Origin: Mesotaenium endlicherianum
Lineage: Eukaryota; Streptophyta; Zygnematophyceae; Zygnematales; Mesotaeniaceae
Reading direction: 5' to 3'
Length of the DNA stretch: 49,227 bases
Assembly (NCBI GenBank): GCA_009602735.1
Contig: WELA01013709.1
Location: 71,995-121,221 of the forward strand
The notes beneath the pieces were generated by a model, which searched no databases, had not been told where the DNA came from, and was given only the letters and a program-made list of their open reading frames with translations. Position numbers and translations under genes: made by a program. Numbering within the stretch: position 1 is the first letter of the stretch; each line of letters starts with the position of its first letter. Shown here piece by piece: positions 39,232 through 49,227 of the stretch.

Positions 39232-41380
39232 CTTCCGTAAGATGTACGGGCGCAATTATTGAACTTCATGGTTGTAAAGCGCGAGAATGGACCACACCCA
39301 CACGATAAAGACATGGACCCTTAAAGACGAAAGACGCGTGGGACCAAGATTTTACACATGACGAACAAGTGTCAGTGGCAGTCCAAGAAATCCGTTTTAG
39401 TTCAAATCAAGGCAGGAAAAGGTGGGGTAACAGGTGGTAACAGGTGTAGAAGAGTAGGGTCAGACCATGAGAAACTAGACCGAAGGATAATAAAGGCATA
39501 TTCTGCTAGACATGTCACTAGCTTATTGTTAGAGTCTTACATAAGTCCTCGCCATGAAATAAGCAAAGACGTCCTGACACCCAACCGAAGGAGAATAAGC
39601 CTAGGACTAGGTTGCGCATAGAAGAGCAACTCAATGATTGATACTTGGCAATCGCATCCTTGGGCACTTCAAAGTTGATACATGAATAGCATGAGCAATG
39701 GATTGTAGCAAAAATTCTTCGAGAATGCACAAATTTCTTCAATACAAGACTTACAATGACAAGCCATGCTGCTTTTGCTTCACCCCCAAGTTGTATCCAA
39801 ATTGCATACAAGCACGTTTTGGCCACCACCACAATTTTCCATCCAAGAATTTGCTTGTCTTATTGCCGAAATACGTCATCAAGTTCCAATATTATTAGCT
39901 GTGTGAATAATTTGTCACAATCTCCCAGTCCCCTTGTTGGCATGCCATGCTTCTCATTACGCCTCACAAATCTGCTTGCAATCAAATGTTGCTCCAAGAT
40001 CCATATATGTGCTACTGAATGAGCTGACTACATGCCAAATAAATGCCGTCCGCTCACAAAATGATCTGTGGCCACATCACTCCAAAGCTGCATCCTTCGG
40101 ACATCTAATCAACCTTTATTGAATATCATCAGTTGATTTGATTGTGGTTAATGTCCACACCCGTCTCAAAGTGACGGAGGGGGCTGCCATTAGTGATGGA
40201 TATGGCCCTCATTTTCAACAAGAAATGACGTCTCAAGTACAAATGGCTCACAAAACAATCATGTGCATCAACTTGCCTACTCATTTGGCCTTCTCTATTG
40301 GCAGACTTTCTAATGTTGTATCAAGAGGTTAGCATCATCCTTCAAACGCACACCTTCTCCGAGGAAGGCTACGGCAGCAGACAAGGGCCTGTGGCCCTGC
40401 CCCTTTGCTCTTGTAGAGGATCGTGACTTAAGAAGCACAAGTCTTGACTTTTATCGACTTACTTGCTCTAATCTGCTAGCAATGAGGTATTGTGTGGTAA
40501 CAGCAGCCACGTCATTCATTTGTAGTATTTGAAGCAAATGCCAAATGGTGGCATTGGGTTGAGCGCTTTCTCACACAACTTCACCACGATGTGTGGAGGC
40601 TTGCCCGACTGAGAGGGCCATTACACAAACTTATATTTGAGCACGTGAGCTTTGTGGACCATGTGGCGGCCAGGCCAGGCAAGGCTTGGACCTATTAGGT
40701 GTGGGGTATGCTTGACCGCCATAAGATGTGCTCATCAGGCAGCTGGCTAGAGCTGCGCATATGCGGGGATCCTCGTTCTTACGCAAGGAGAGGGGTCGTC
40801 CATGTGCCATTTGCAAGCATTGACACTCTTTGTGCGGCAAACATAGTCCCCACGTGGTTCCCCCCCACCCCCGCCCCCACCGGGCCCCAAGAGCCCCGAC
40901 CACTAATCTTTTNAAGCCCCAAATATCATACCTTATAAACCTAGCCCTAACCCTAACCCTTCGACCGCTGAGCCTCGAACTGGGAACCCTACATTGCAAA
41001 ACCTCCAGCTCTCCCCACTTGCCCTCTTGGACTTCAGATGTTAGAATGGCGAGCCTTTGAACCTCGGCGGTGCTCTGCCAAAAGGCCCGCGCCCTCTCAT
41101 GCCCAACACTGGCCCGCATTTCAGGTTTTAACTTCATCACGCCTTGTTGCACTCCAAACTCCTCGGCCGTGGATGCTCTTTTTGGTATAATTGTCAAAAG
41201 TTACGCATACAATCTAGCAACCTGGTCTCGTGTGCCAAAGCTTCAGCAGACTTCCATGACTGAAAATACTGCCACTAGAAAAAAATTCACGAACCACTGA
41301 ATCATACCCGATGTAGCTCACACATTGATTTGCCCAATATGGACAATACTTTTCTCTTCTTTTCTTATCAAGAGTGATAA
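39232..41380. other. Region without a supported gene
   Basis: Several short ORFs on both strands, none recognised. 40945-40960 is a short CCCTAACCCTAACCCT run, too short for a telomere. An N at 40913 marks an assembly gap in a C-rich stretch. A minus-strand ORF of 188 codons (40631-41197) spans that gap and has no domain I know. Confidence 0.4.
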
Positions 41381-43897
41381 CTACTCTGTACGCTCATTCT
41401 TCTTGGTATATGGCGGCATGTATGGCGAGATGACAACCATGCCCATGAAGAGCACGTACTGCACCCACAGACAAGCAGGATACAACATCAGTCACTCGCC
41501 TGTTGTGCTTCTTGCGTTTGCAGCACTGGACAGATAGAGTGAACTTCGTTGCTTCAAGGGCAACATATGCATTTTGCATCAGCATGTTTTGCTATGAGTA
41601 AGAAACAACGATCCGCGCACGGCACTTACGTTCTACTCAAACCGCATTCTAGTCTACACACTGCAAGGGAGTGCACCGGAGAGAGTAGTATTGGCTATGC
41701 TGAACAATGACTTGAGAGCCAAAATGAGAACGGTCAAGTGTTTGATACACCCCTGTTCCTCAACCTGCCCTCCCTTCCATCACCCCCCCCCCCCTTCTCC
41801 CCCCAGCTCCTTTTATCCCCCCCAAAGTTACAGTGCTTGTGTACATACACATACGTAAAAATGGACAGGAAAAGGACGCGTCAATGAGCGTGCAATGCTG
41901 GCACACACACTGGAGCACCATGGCGGACTTGCATGCGAGCGTAGAAAGGTCACCCGATGCAGGCAAGGAGCTCCAGTACAGGTGACCCAGATTCAGCAGA
42001 CAGGCCGGCAGCGGGAGGGGGCCGAGGGGTGCTCTCTCGTATTACCAGCAGAGGCAGCGCAAGAATGCTGAAGATGGGCCACAGTGAGTACACGAACCTG
42101 CAGCACAAGGAAAACCGGCGGTGCTCTTTACGCCAGGTGTCCCAGCAGGACTCAAAGTTCTCTCGGAGGACGGATCAAACTAGAGGAGAGCAGACAATGT
42201 CTCTCATTCTGTGCTGATAATGAAGGTGTGCTTACAGGTCACCGTGATGGGACTGCTTTCAAAGTGGTGCAGCATGGGTAAAAGCAAGCACTTCCACTCC
42301 AAGGAGCATGTGCATGTGCACAGCGGCAAAAACGTTCTGGAAGCTTTTCAGTGTGAGGGTTTCACACAGCCCTGCAGACCTCGAATCTGTCTCTGGGGCT
42401 CACAAGTATGACCTAGAAGCTGAAACTGAAGCGTTTCACGACCAGAAGCTGGACCGCCCTCGAGCTGCAGTCCAACAATCAAAGGGCTCTGGTGCTGCCA
42501 TGGTTGAAGATGCCAAGGGAGGTCATTGCAAAGGCAAGGGTTACCAAGAAATGACTGCAGGGAGCAGCAAGTCTTGGAAAGTAAGAGAAACAAACTTGCC
42601 ACAAAAGAGACTGCAAGAGGTAAGAGGACTCACAGAAAGAAGGAGAAGAACCCGAGAATGGTGGCCGTAGGGATAGCGCCAGGGGCAACAATGTTGAAGT
42701 CCCCCTGGTTACGCATGACGTGGCGCACCCACACACCCAGGTACAGAAAGATGCACGTGTTGACCAGCACGCACAGGCATGCCACAAAGAATGGCTGCCT
42801 GGATTAATAACACCCGCACAGAGGCCCAACCCCAAGCAGGACAGTATAGGAAGAGGAAGTCAGTGCCTGCTGCGACGAGAAATGTCGTAAGAACAGGCTG
42901 TGAGCACAAAGGAAGCAGGGTGATGGTGGCACATGAAATGTATAATAAGTGGCTCTATGATAAGATTTGTGTGGGCTTCCTCCTAAACGAGTTACTTTGA
43001 AAGGACAAATTGCACGAGAAGAATGCAAAACACAGGCAAATTTCAAGACTCATCCGGGGTAGCGGACCAAACGAAGTGAAGGTCAAAGTCTCAGGTCAGG
43101 TCATTGCGAGAAAACCGTGCTGCTCTTGCTTAACATGAGGCTCTTTCAGAACCCTCTAATAAGAAAGCCAGGCAAGAGACAGGAGTTGCTTCCAGAGGAA
43201 ACATGGACCATGGAGTTCCAAGGGTGCTGCATTGTTCTCAGTAAGATTCCACGAAACCCTTGACTGACCGGTAGACAGTAAGTTCCACAACTTCCCCAAC
43301 TTTCTTCTGCGGTACTCATTCAGTACTTGCCAACCCTGCCAAGCTGCATAGAATAATTATGAACGTAGATATTCTCGATGACTCCCACTCGCTGTTCAAG
43401 CTGACCCCAAAACATGTTCATTCCTACTCCCCTTTCCATAAGATCGTGAACACTGACGAGCAACACCTAGTTTTCAAAAAGTTGCCACTCTGGCACAGCT
43501 TGCTCTAGCTTCAAACTGCTTGTATACTTCCTGATCACGAGCCACATAGTTAGACTTGACTCCTCAAACCATATTGGCACCGTGACAAAGACGCAGACTT
43601 AGCTATCATGGAATCACTAAGTGTACAAGTCATAAGGCCCTAAAAGGCAGTATGAACTTACTGGTGTATTCTCCGGTCATGGAGGAGCAAGTGGACAAGG
43701 TTTGACTTTGAATCTCCATAATACACAACACAAAGACATGCTACGAGCCAAGCTATGCTCTCCACATTGCTCCTGATCTTTGACTTCATATCCGCCTGTA
43801 ACTTAAGCTCTATGGTTGAATGAAGTTCCGCAGAATTGCCAGCATAACCCCCTTCTGCATAGTTCTGCTCCAGATTTACACGCCGCTGAGTGGCCAT
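41381..43897 (-). CDS. TMEM128: TMEM128-like four-transmembrane protein (four exons)
   Basis: Exons on the minus strand: 43897-43662, 42798-42634, 42097-42046 and 41458-41381, with donors GTAAGT, GTGAGT and GTAATA and acceptors CCAG, GCAG and GCAG. The joined frame is 176 codons plus TAG and keeps phase at all three junctions. Membrane segments: IAWLVACLCVVYYG (about residue 45), PFFVACLCVLVNTCIFLYL (about 81), AIPTATILGFFSFFL (about 120) and ILALPLLYVLFMGMVVIS (about 147). The AIP-x-AT motif and the last-helix FMGMVV match the TMEM128 family; its function is poorly known and an ER membrane location is likely. The start is set at MATQRRVNL (43897); an in-frame ATG further up at 44044 is possible. 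Diverges from the gammaCAL gene 1.07 kb away. Confidence 0.85.
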
Positions 43898-44965
43898 AGT
43901 GAAGATATGCCTTGTGAAGTCTTGAGGCAGTAGAACTCCTTCCTGCTTATTCAAACGGCAGCAATTATGAGAAAATCTAATCACATCATATTCATAGTGC
44001 AGCTTATGAAATATGGAGAAAAGATACAAGACCTCACGTCTCACACATGACCATATGCTTGTTCAGCCGACCTACATCACATGGTCAGGGAGAGGAAACT
44101 TCCTAAAAGAAAAATATGCTATAGGAGAATGCCGCGCAAGCAGGGCTGCACGTTTGCAAATATTGAGCAATGTAGTTGTAGAACTCTACACGGATAATTT
44201 TCGTGACCTGAAATGCAGCAACCCAGTTGGGGCTAAGCAGACCTGGCGGGAAGCGCCTTCACTACCACTCCACAAGGCGGGGTTTGTTCATCTCGGTGAC
44301 CCCATGCACTAATACAGAAAAAAAAAATCAGAAGCGAAATGTCTGATTGTGACGCGTGAGCCCTAAGTAGAAACTGCCTCTAGTGATTTCAACTTAAGAC
44401 TGAAAGCACACACGACAACAGAAGCAGGACATCGTTTTATGTCTTGCCTGCTTTTTATCAGGCACTCTGAACTCAAAGCCTACATCACCCTGTGTCCGAA
44501 TCAGGCTCTTCAGAAGAAAAGCAACAAACCAGTAACTCGACGTAAGAGAATTACACTCTAACGAACGCTGGGAAGACTCTATACTCGAACAAAATGTACT
44601 GGAACTTAGGCCTGGTCGGGTTGAATTCGGGCGCCACGATGAGTTAACTCCAAATAAGTTATTTCTCTTCATGCATAAAACTGACCGAACTTCACGGTAA
44701 CGGGAACATATATAACGATTACTTTGCCACTCGTGCACTATTATAATTTGCATGCAATCCAATTACGGGGAAGAAACTTACTTTGACCGCGTTGAAGTTG
44801 AAACATTGAAACATTTAGGAGGCGGTTCGTCGGATGGGAGAGGGAAGGGCATATAGGTGAAAATTTTTCCCATGCGAGAAATGCCATTCATGATCAGAAG
44901 TATCTTCAAGGCCATACTCAGTGGACATAAGACAAGCCGTCTTCTTTAACAGATTGCTCTTCGAG
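43898..44965. promoter_or_regulatory. Intergenic region between divergent TMEM128-like and gammaCAL genes
   Basis: Head-to-head start codons 1.07 kb apart, so both promoters must lie here. A TATA-like CATATAGG stands at about 44850, before gammaCAL. The minus-strand ORF at 44394-44762 has no recognisable domain. Confidence 0.45.
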
Positions 44966-45844
44966 ATGGCGGGCGTGTTGAGGAGGGGGTCATCACTTGC
45001 TCGTATACTTCAACGAAGTAGTGCCTCCACAAAGAATGTGGCTCGGATCAGTTGCACGCGTTTCAAGACAGTCACCGAGCAAACGGGAGATGTAGCCAGT
45101 CTGTCATCAAAGAGCTATGGAACCTTCACAGAAAATCCTGCCGCTCATGAGCTCTACAACAGGCATAGGAGTCAAATGCCTCTCAATCATAAGGTCCCCG
45201 ATGTTGCTGTTGATGCCTGGGTTGCTCCTAATGCCACTCTTATTGGCGACGTGGTTATCGAAGACAGGGCCACTGTTTGGTATGGCAGTGTTTTGAGAGG
45301 AGATCTCAATCAGATTCGTCTAGGTGCATACTCAAATCTAGGAGAGAAATGTGTGATACACGCTGCCAAATCTTCTCCTGTGGAGCTATCCGCTGAGACC
45401 TTTATTGGCAAGTATGTAACCGTGGGACCACAGTGCAGCTTGAGGTCATGCCTTGTTGAGGACGAGGTGGTCATTGGAGAAAGGTGTGTATTAATGGAAG
45501 GGTCTTTGGTTGAGAGAGGAGCCATTCTTGAGGCAGGTTCAGTAGTGCCTCCAGGCAGAAGGATACCCGGAGGCCAGGTATGGGCAGGAACCCCTGCAAA
45601 GTTTGTTCGTCTGCTCACAAGTGACGAGATTGCTGAGATTAAGCCACTGGCAGAGGCTATCCATAAGAACGCAGATGAACATGCTGGAGAGTTTCTACCA
45701 TATGGCACGGCCTATCTTGAGCTCGAAAAGTTACGAATGTCTCTGAGTGCTTTGACTTCAGTGAAGGCTACAGAGGATACCCCAGCTTCAGCTTCTGAAG
45801 GGAAAGCTCCAGAGGAAGTTTCCAAAGCTTCGACTTCGGCCTAG
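44966..45844 (+). CDS. gammaCAL: Gamma-carbonic-anhydrase-like protein (mitochondrial complex I subunit)
   Basis: 292 residues from MAGVLRRGSSLARILQ; an in-frame ATG 15 codons upstream (44921) is less likely because the chosen start yields a typical Arg/Ser-rich mitochondrial presequence. The left-handed beta-helix of gamma-type carbonic anhydrases is clear: ATLIGDVVIEDRATVWYG, VLRGDLNQIRLG, VTVGPQCSLRSC, VLMEGSLVERGAILEAGS and GGQVWAGTPAKFVRLLT. Of the three zinc-binding His, only H132 (CVIHAA) remains; the other two places hold Pro155 and Arg160, as in plant gammaCAL proteins, so it is not expected to be an active anhydrase. Together with gammaCA subunits it would form the trimeric domain on the matrix side of complex I needed for assembly. 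The C-terminus has a Ser/Ala/Glu-rich tail. The coding region has no intron. Confidence 0.93.
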   Translation: MAGVLRRGSSLARILQRSSASTKNVARISCTRFKTVTEQTGDVASLSSKSYGTFTENPAAHELYNRHRSQMPLNHKVPDVAVDAWVAPNATLIGDVVIEDRATVWYGSVLRGDLNQIRLGAYSNLGEKCVIHAAKSSPVELSAETFIGKYVTVGPQCSLRSCLVEDEVVIGERCVLMEGSLVERGAILEAGSVVPPGRRIPGGQVWAGTPAKFVRLLTSDEIAEIKPLAEAIHKNADEHAGEFLPYGTAYLELEKLRMSLSALTSVKATEDTPASASEGKAPEEVSKASTSA

Positions 45845-48294
45845 TTTTGTTTGCATCTAGCTCGCCGTACCATTTTAGAGACCTGAATCTGTATCTTGAG
45901 TTGCGAAAATTCCAGCAGGGTGCTGGCAATAGTGGTATTGCAAGGACAAGAGTAGTCCTACAGAAGAAAGGCTGAGTTGTTTTTTGAGCTATCTATGAGA
46001 ATGATCAACTGCAACACTGTAGGGTTTCATTGAGAAATAGGTTTGTATAGGATAAGGTGGAACATAAGCCTGTTTAGTAGGTCAAAATAGTACCTGAGAA
46101 ACAGTTCAGCGACGTGGAATGCTTATGTGGTGTTCTTGTGACCTATGGGCTATTTCCTTGAGTTTATTGCAGCAACATCTTGAAGTACTACATGTAGACC
46201 ATTGGCACCCGTGTACTTTCAAAAAATATCTTATCCTTCATGAGATGTCGTTTATACTCGTGTTGCCCCTCCATGTGCTTGCCCTCTACACCAGAAAGAC
46301 CTTATTATTCATGAGTTGTAACTTCTGCTTGTATTGCCCCTGCATGTGCTTGTGGTACACACCTTGGGAACGCAGGAAGGGTTGATTATGCTTTCCAAGA
46401 TGTTGTGCCTGTGTAGTTCCCAAAGAGTCTCTCTAGGTATACTAGAGGTTCTTGCCTGGATGTATAAAAGTTGAGTTTGATAATCATGTGAACCTGCAAT
46501 GTATGTATACATATGCAGGACTCATTATTACGATGGAAAAGTTGAATAGTGTAGGGCACATTATTAGACTCCTAGGAGGGGAGGCCAAAGGTACCTGCGG
46601 CCTTAAGTTATCTCCACAACAAATTTAATTACACAGTATTCTAACAAAATATATTTGCATTATGATTAGCTTATGAGGGTGAAGGCTAAACTCTGCCCTC
46701 TAGTCCTAGTAATACATATCGAGGTGACTTCAAGTGAATTCGCCTCGGCTTATCTTACCTTCTTAATGCTACCTCGCATGTCGTAGTGAGCGCAACTGTG
46801 GGTACCTACTAATGTATGTAGTTTGACTACAAGCCATAGTTGGAGCTGTGCTTGCTATTTCACCGCAGTGTAATGTGATTATACCAATTCTGCGGTGGGT
46901 ATTCTACTTCTTCAGGTTGCTTGTCCTGGGTGGGTGGGAGGGTCTGCCATGCACTATTCTGACGTGCACGGCCATGCTAATTACTGTGCACTAGCTGCGG
47001 AAATTCTGTAGAGATGTGGGGATGGGAAAGGACGCTCTGGAAGAGAGCAGTGAAGAAAAGCGGCAGAGCGTTTGCAATTCAGCATGTAGGTTCAATTACG
47101 AATGCCCAGGCTAACATATTGGGCTTCCTCATTTCAGTGGGTGAAATTACACTAAGGTCTTCTCACAAAGAGCTTGCTCTCTACTGGAAAAGTGTCGGGA
47201 CGTATGTGTAGACTCTTGGCAGTCAGTAGCAATGCAACACAATTCTTTATAAGGGCTGGCTGCACAGCCACTCATTGGGCTGTTCAGGAAAGTTGACGGC
47301 CTGGAGTTTGGAAGTTGGTAAGTGGGAGCTAGAGACTTCGCATTGGTGACATTGTGTGGCTAAGCATGATAGGCATATCCCAGGGAAAACTCCCGTGGCA
47401 AATCTGATACCCCTTCCAACACTATCATGAGAGGACAGTTATCGAAACTCGTAGTAGGCAAGAGGAGCTCAAGAGATTGGCCTGCACTTGAAGCCCTACG
47501 CGTTTTTCTTCACCACAGGCACCTTTCTGTACATCCAGCAGCAAATTTTGAATGATTGATGAAACATTGGTTGGCCATGTGGAGAATGTCTTGGCAACAG
47601 CTAAGGGTCCCACATAAGTAGAGCTAGAGGGTCCCAGCAAGCATTGACACTGAAAGGTAAGACAAACTTTTCTCACAAAACCTTGCAATTTGTAAAGAGC
47701 GATCATTGCCATGCCAGATGTAGAGAATATACACAAGAATAATTGTAGTCCCCGGACTACAGTATAGCTAAGAAGTCATATGCTTGTCTGATATCAACAA
47801 GGGTTGCATCTAAATAGGCAGACACATAACTACGGAAAAAGCAACCGCTGAAAGCTTTCGCTTGCGTGCTGCGCTCACTCAAAATTCAGTGCCTGTAGAG
47901 AAACTTCCTATGCAATTCCAAACCTTAACCTGCAAATCATACTTCTAGTGACCTAGGTAGGGCACGACAATGCATGCACATCTGTATCTGACTACCTCAA
48001 ACGCTACTATCCCACTACTATCTTGATACTCCATCCTTCACACCTGAATACCTTAATTACTACGTCTTATCTTCTTCGTCTATTTCCATCATCTCATCGC
48101 CACCCCCCTTCTATGCCACAGAACAACTCATTCCCTCCTTTCGAGATGCAAAGGCCAGGCAGTATGCAACAGCGTAATCTAACGGCCACCAGTCCAGACC
48201 AGAACTCTAGTCAACCTGGTCTATCCTGGTCTATCTAGCGCCTTACTTGTATTTGTCGGCAGATTTCTGCAACAAAAAAAATCGTTGCCTCCTC
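45845..48294. other. Intergenic region with a 71-base tandem duplication
   Basis: Contains the gammaCAL 3' end and, further right, the 3' side of the COL gene. Two diverged units at 46230-46293 and 46301-46364 repeat with a 71-base period (TTGCCCCT.CATGTGCTT in both). Other ORFs, including minus 47425-47736, have no motif I can place. Confidence 0.45.
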
Positions 48295-48910
48295 CTAGAA
48301 CGAGTAGACTGAGGGGACCACGCCGAAGCTGCTGTCGGGATACGCGCTGAAGGAGGACGGTTCTGCAGGGCTGTCGCTCTCCTCCGGCTCGTCCTTGTCC
48401 GTTCGCTTTGCAAATCGGCCCTGCAACGAGCAACACAGAGTAGACTCAGAATCGGTAGAGGAAAGGGGCTCATGACCTCGACTCGGTGGAAATTAGACTA
48501 AAGAATAACAATTTGTGTTGAAGGAGCATAAAGATAGCATCCAGGGAGGGTGTATTTGACATTCACCTTCACGCGTTTCAAGGAGGGTGTATTCGACATT
48601 ACCTTCGCGCGTTACAGTACAACAGTACATAGGTCAAGATACGTGCGCTCACCTTCACGCGCGGGCGGCTCTCGGCGTACGCCTTGCGCGAGGCATAGCG
48701 TATCGTCTTCTCGAACGTGCGGTTCTTGCGCTTCTCCTTGTAGCGCAGCACGCGCGCCTCCCGCGCCAGGGGCTGCATCTGCCCCACGTGGATGACATGT
48801 GGCGGCAGCTGGAACTGCAGGTCCGGGTTTCCCGAGTCGTACGATGAGGTCGAGTTCGACACGTCGATCATGTCCGGAACCACCGCCGCCTCAAGCGAAG
48901 ACGACGACAT
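48295..48910 (-). CDS. COL: CONSTANS-like protein, C-terminal part with CCT domain (gene begins beyond the right edge)
   Basis: Two exons on the minus strand, 48910-48653 and 48420-48295, joined across a GTGAGC...TTGCAG intron. The first holds a motif like COL motif M4 (SLEAAVVPD) and most of the CCT domain (REARVLRYKEKRKNRTFEK, IRYASRKAYAESRPRVK); the second starts GRFAKRTDKDEPEE and ends FGVVPSVYSF with TAG at 48295-48297. The intron splits the CCT domain just before GRFAKR. The CCT domain mediates nuclear import, DNA binding and NF-Y contact, and the terminal VP-type motif is the kind that binds COP1. An acceptor at 48911 sets the 5' border of the exon. Same strand as the B-box gene at the left edge. 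Confidence 0.92.
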
Positions 48911-49227
48911 CTGCAACATAGAATCGAGCCGCGCATGCGTGGGAGAGTGTCAGTGCCCAACAGACAGCAGCCCAGCGGGCACAAGCTGTTGGCTCATCGT
49001 TGACTCAGTGGCGACTCAACATTGACTCAGCAGCGTTCACCCGCTGCCAAGAAGCTTGCAGCAAGTTCAAGGCCCATGCACACGTACATCCAGACTTGAC
49101 ATGTCGGAGAAGAGACACAGAAGGACCAAAAGCACTGCGGTGGCCCAAACGTTCCAGAAACAACGAGCAAGCGTGTCTATGTTTCAAGATAATCAACCTC
49201 CCAACGAGGGGAGCAAGGGAAGGGGGG
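48911..49227 (-). other. Probable intron of the COL gene
   Basis: Upstream of the acceptor TATGTTGCAG at 48911 (minus strand). No B-box or other COL motif appears before the window ends in a G-rich run. Confidence 0.5.

Noticed and set aside
40945..40960. CCCTAA repeat as telomere
   Set aside because: Only about two and a half units; far too short, and inside ordinary sequence.
40631..41197. 188-codon minus-strand ORF across an N
   Set aside because: Spans an assembly gap in a C/G-rich stretch, with low-complexity Gly/Trp/Arg content and no known domain.
42479..42835. 118-codon minus-strand ORF
   Set aside because: Out-of-frame shadow of TMEM128 exon 2 and its introns.
44394..44762. 122-codon minus-strand ORF between TMEM128 and gammaCAL
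   Set aside because: No motif, and it lies in the divergent promoter region; probably chance.
1..49227. tRNA or rRNA genes
   Set aside because: None recognised by eye on either strand; only the tRNA-complementary primer sites of E2 and E4.

Overview
This is eukaryotic nuclear DNA from the green plant lineage. Four host gene loci can be read: the N-terminal half of a CONSTANS-like (COL) two-B-box gene at the left edge (minus strand), a four-exon TMEM128-like membrane protein gene (minus, 41381-43897), an intronless gamma-carbonic-anhydrase-like (gammaCAL) complex I subunit gene (plus, 44966-45844), and the CCT-domain half of a COL gene at the right edge (minus, 48295-48910). COL and gammaCAL point to Viridiplantae. 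The retroelement-borne cytosine methyltransferase and the heavy transposon load suggest a streptophyte alga such as a charophyte, but the species cannot be fixed from the sequence alone.

Between the host genes, about 33 kb (3513-36819) is one decayed hAT DNA transposon with other elements nested inside it. Its inverted ends match, and the 8-base direct repeat AAAAGGTA lies on both sides. Its broken transposase gene runs right to left in exons from 35554 to 28205. Inside it are: (i) E1 (3521-22643), a Ty3/gypsy-type element inserted in the left hAT terminal repeat with a visible ATAAA target duplication; (ii) E2 (14210-22385), a chromodomain-bearing Ty3/gypsy chromovirus inserted in the 3' repeat of E1; (iii) E3 (25015-28205, antisense), a 5'-truncated relative of E1; (iv) P (29278-31371), a piggyBac-like element flanked by TTAA; (v) E4 (33136-35244, antisense), a gag-only relative of E2. 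Two short inverted-repeat elements lie outside the hAT, at 3016-3310 and about 38229-39231.

The most interesting system is E1. After Gag, a zinc knuckle and an aspartic protease it encodes a C5 cytosine DNA methyltransferase with its motifs intact, then a long acidic linker, a remnant of reverse transcriptase, RNase H, integrase, and a C-terminal PHD finger. E3 has the same integrase-PHD ending with all PHD zinc ligands present, so the PHD finger is a family trait. E1 therefore pairs a DNA methylation writer with a probable histone-tail reader. The terminal repeats of E1 and E3 are also unusual: both show a part order of S, GC, L, S, with breaks at a CGACA-GC-TGTC palindrome. This resembles the split direct repeats of DIRS/Ngaro elements rather than ordinary LTRs. 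E1 is disabled by stop codons and deletions in its pol region.

E2 is close to intact. It has a 722-base LTR, a tRNA-Met-like primer site, a canonical TTTAAAA -1 frameshift site between gag and pol, a chromodomain, and an extra ORF of more than 500 codons downstream of integrase. Long stretches at 371-3007, 22791-25010, 36828-38190, 39232-41380 and 45845-48294 hold no gene I can support.
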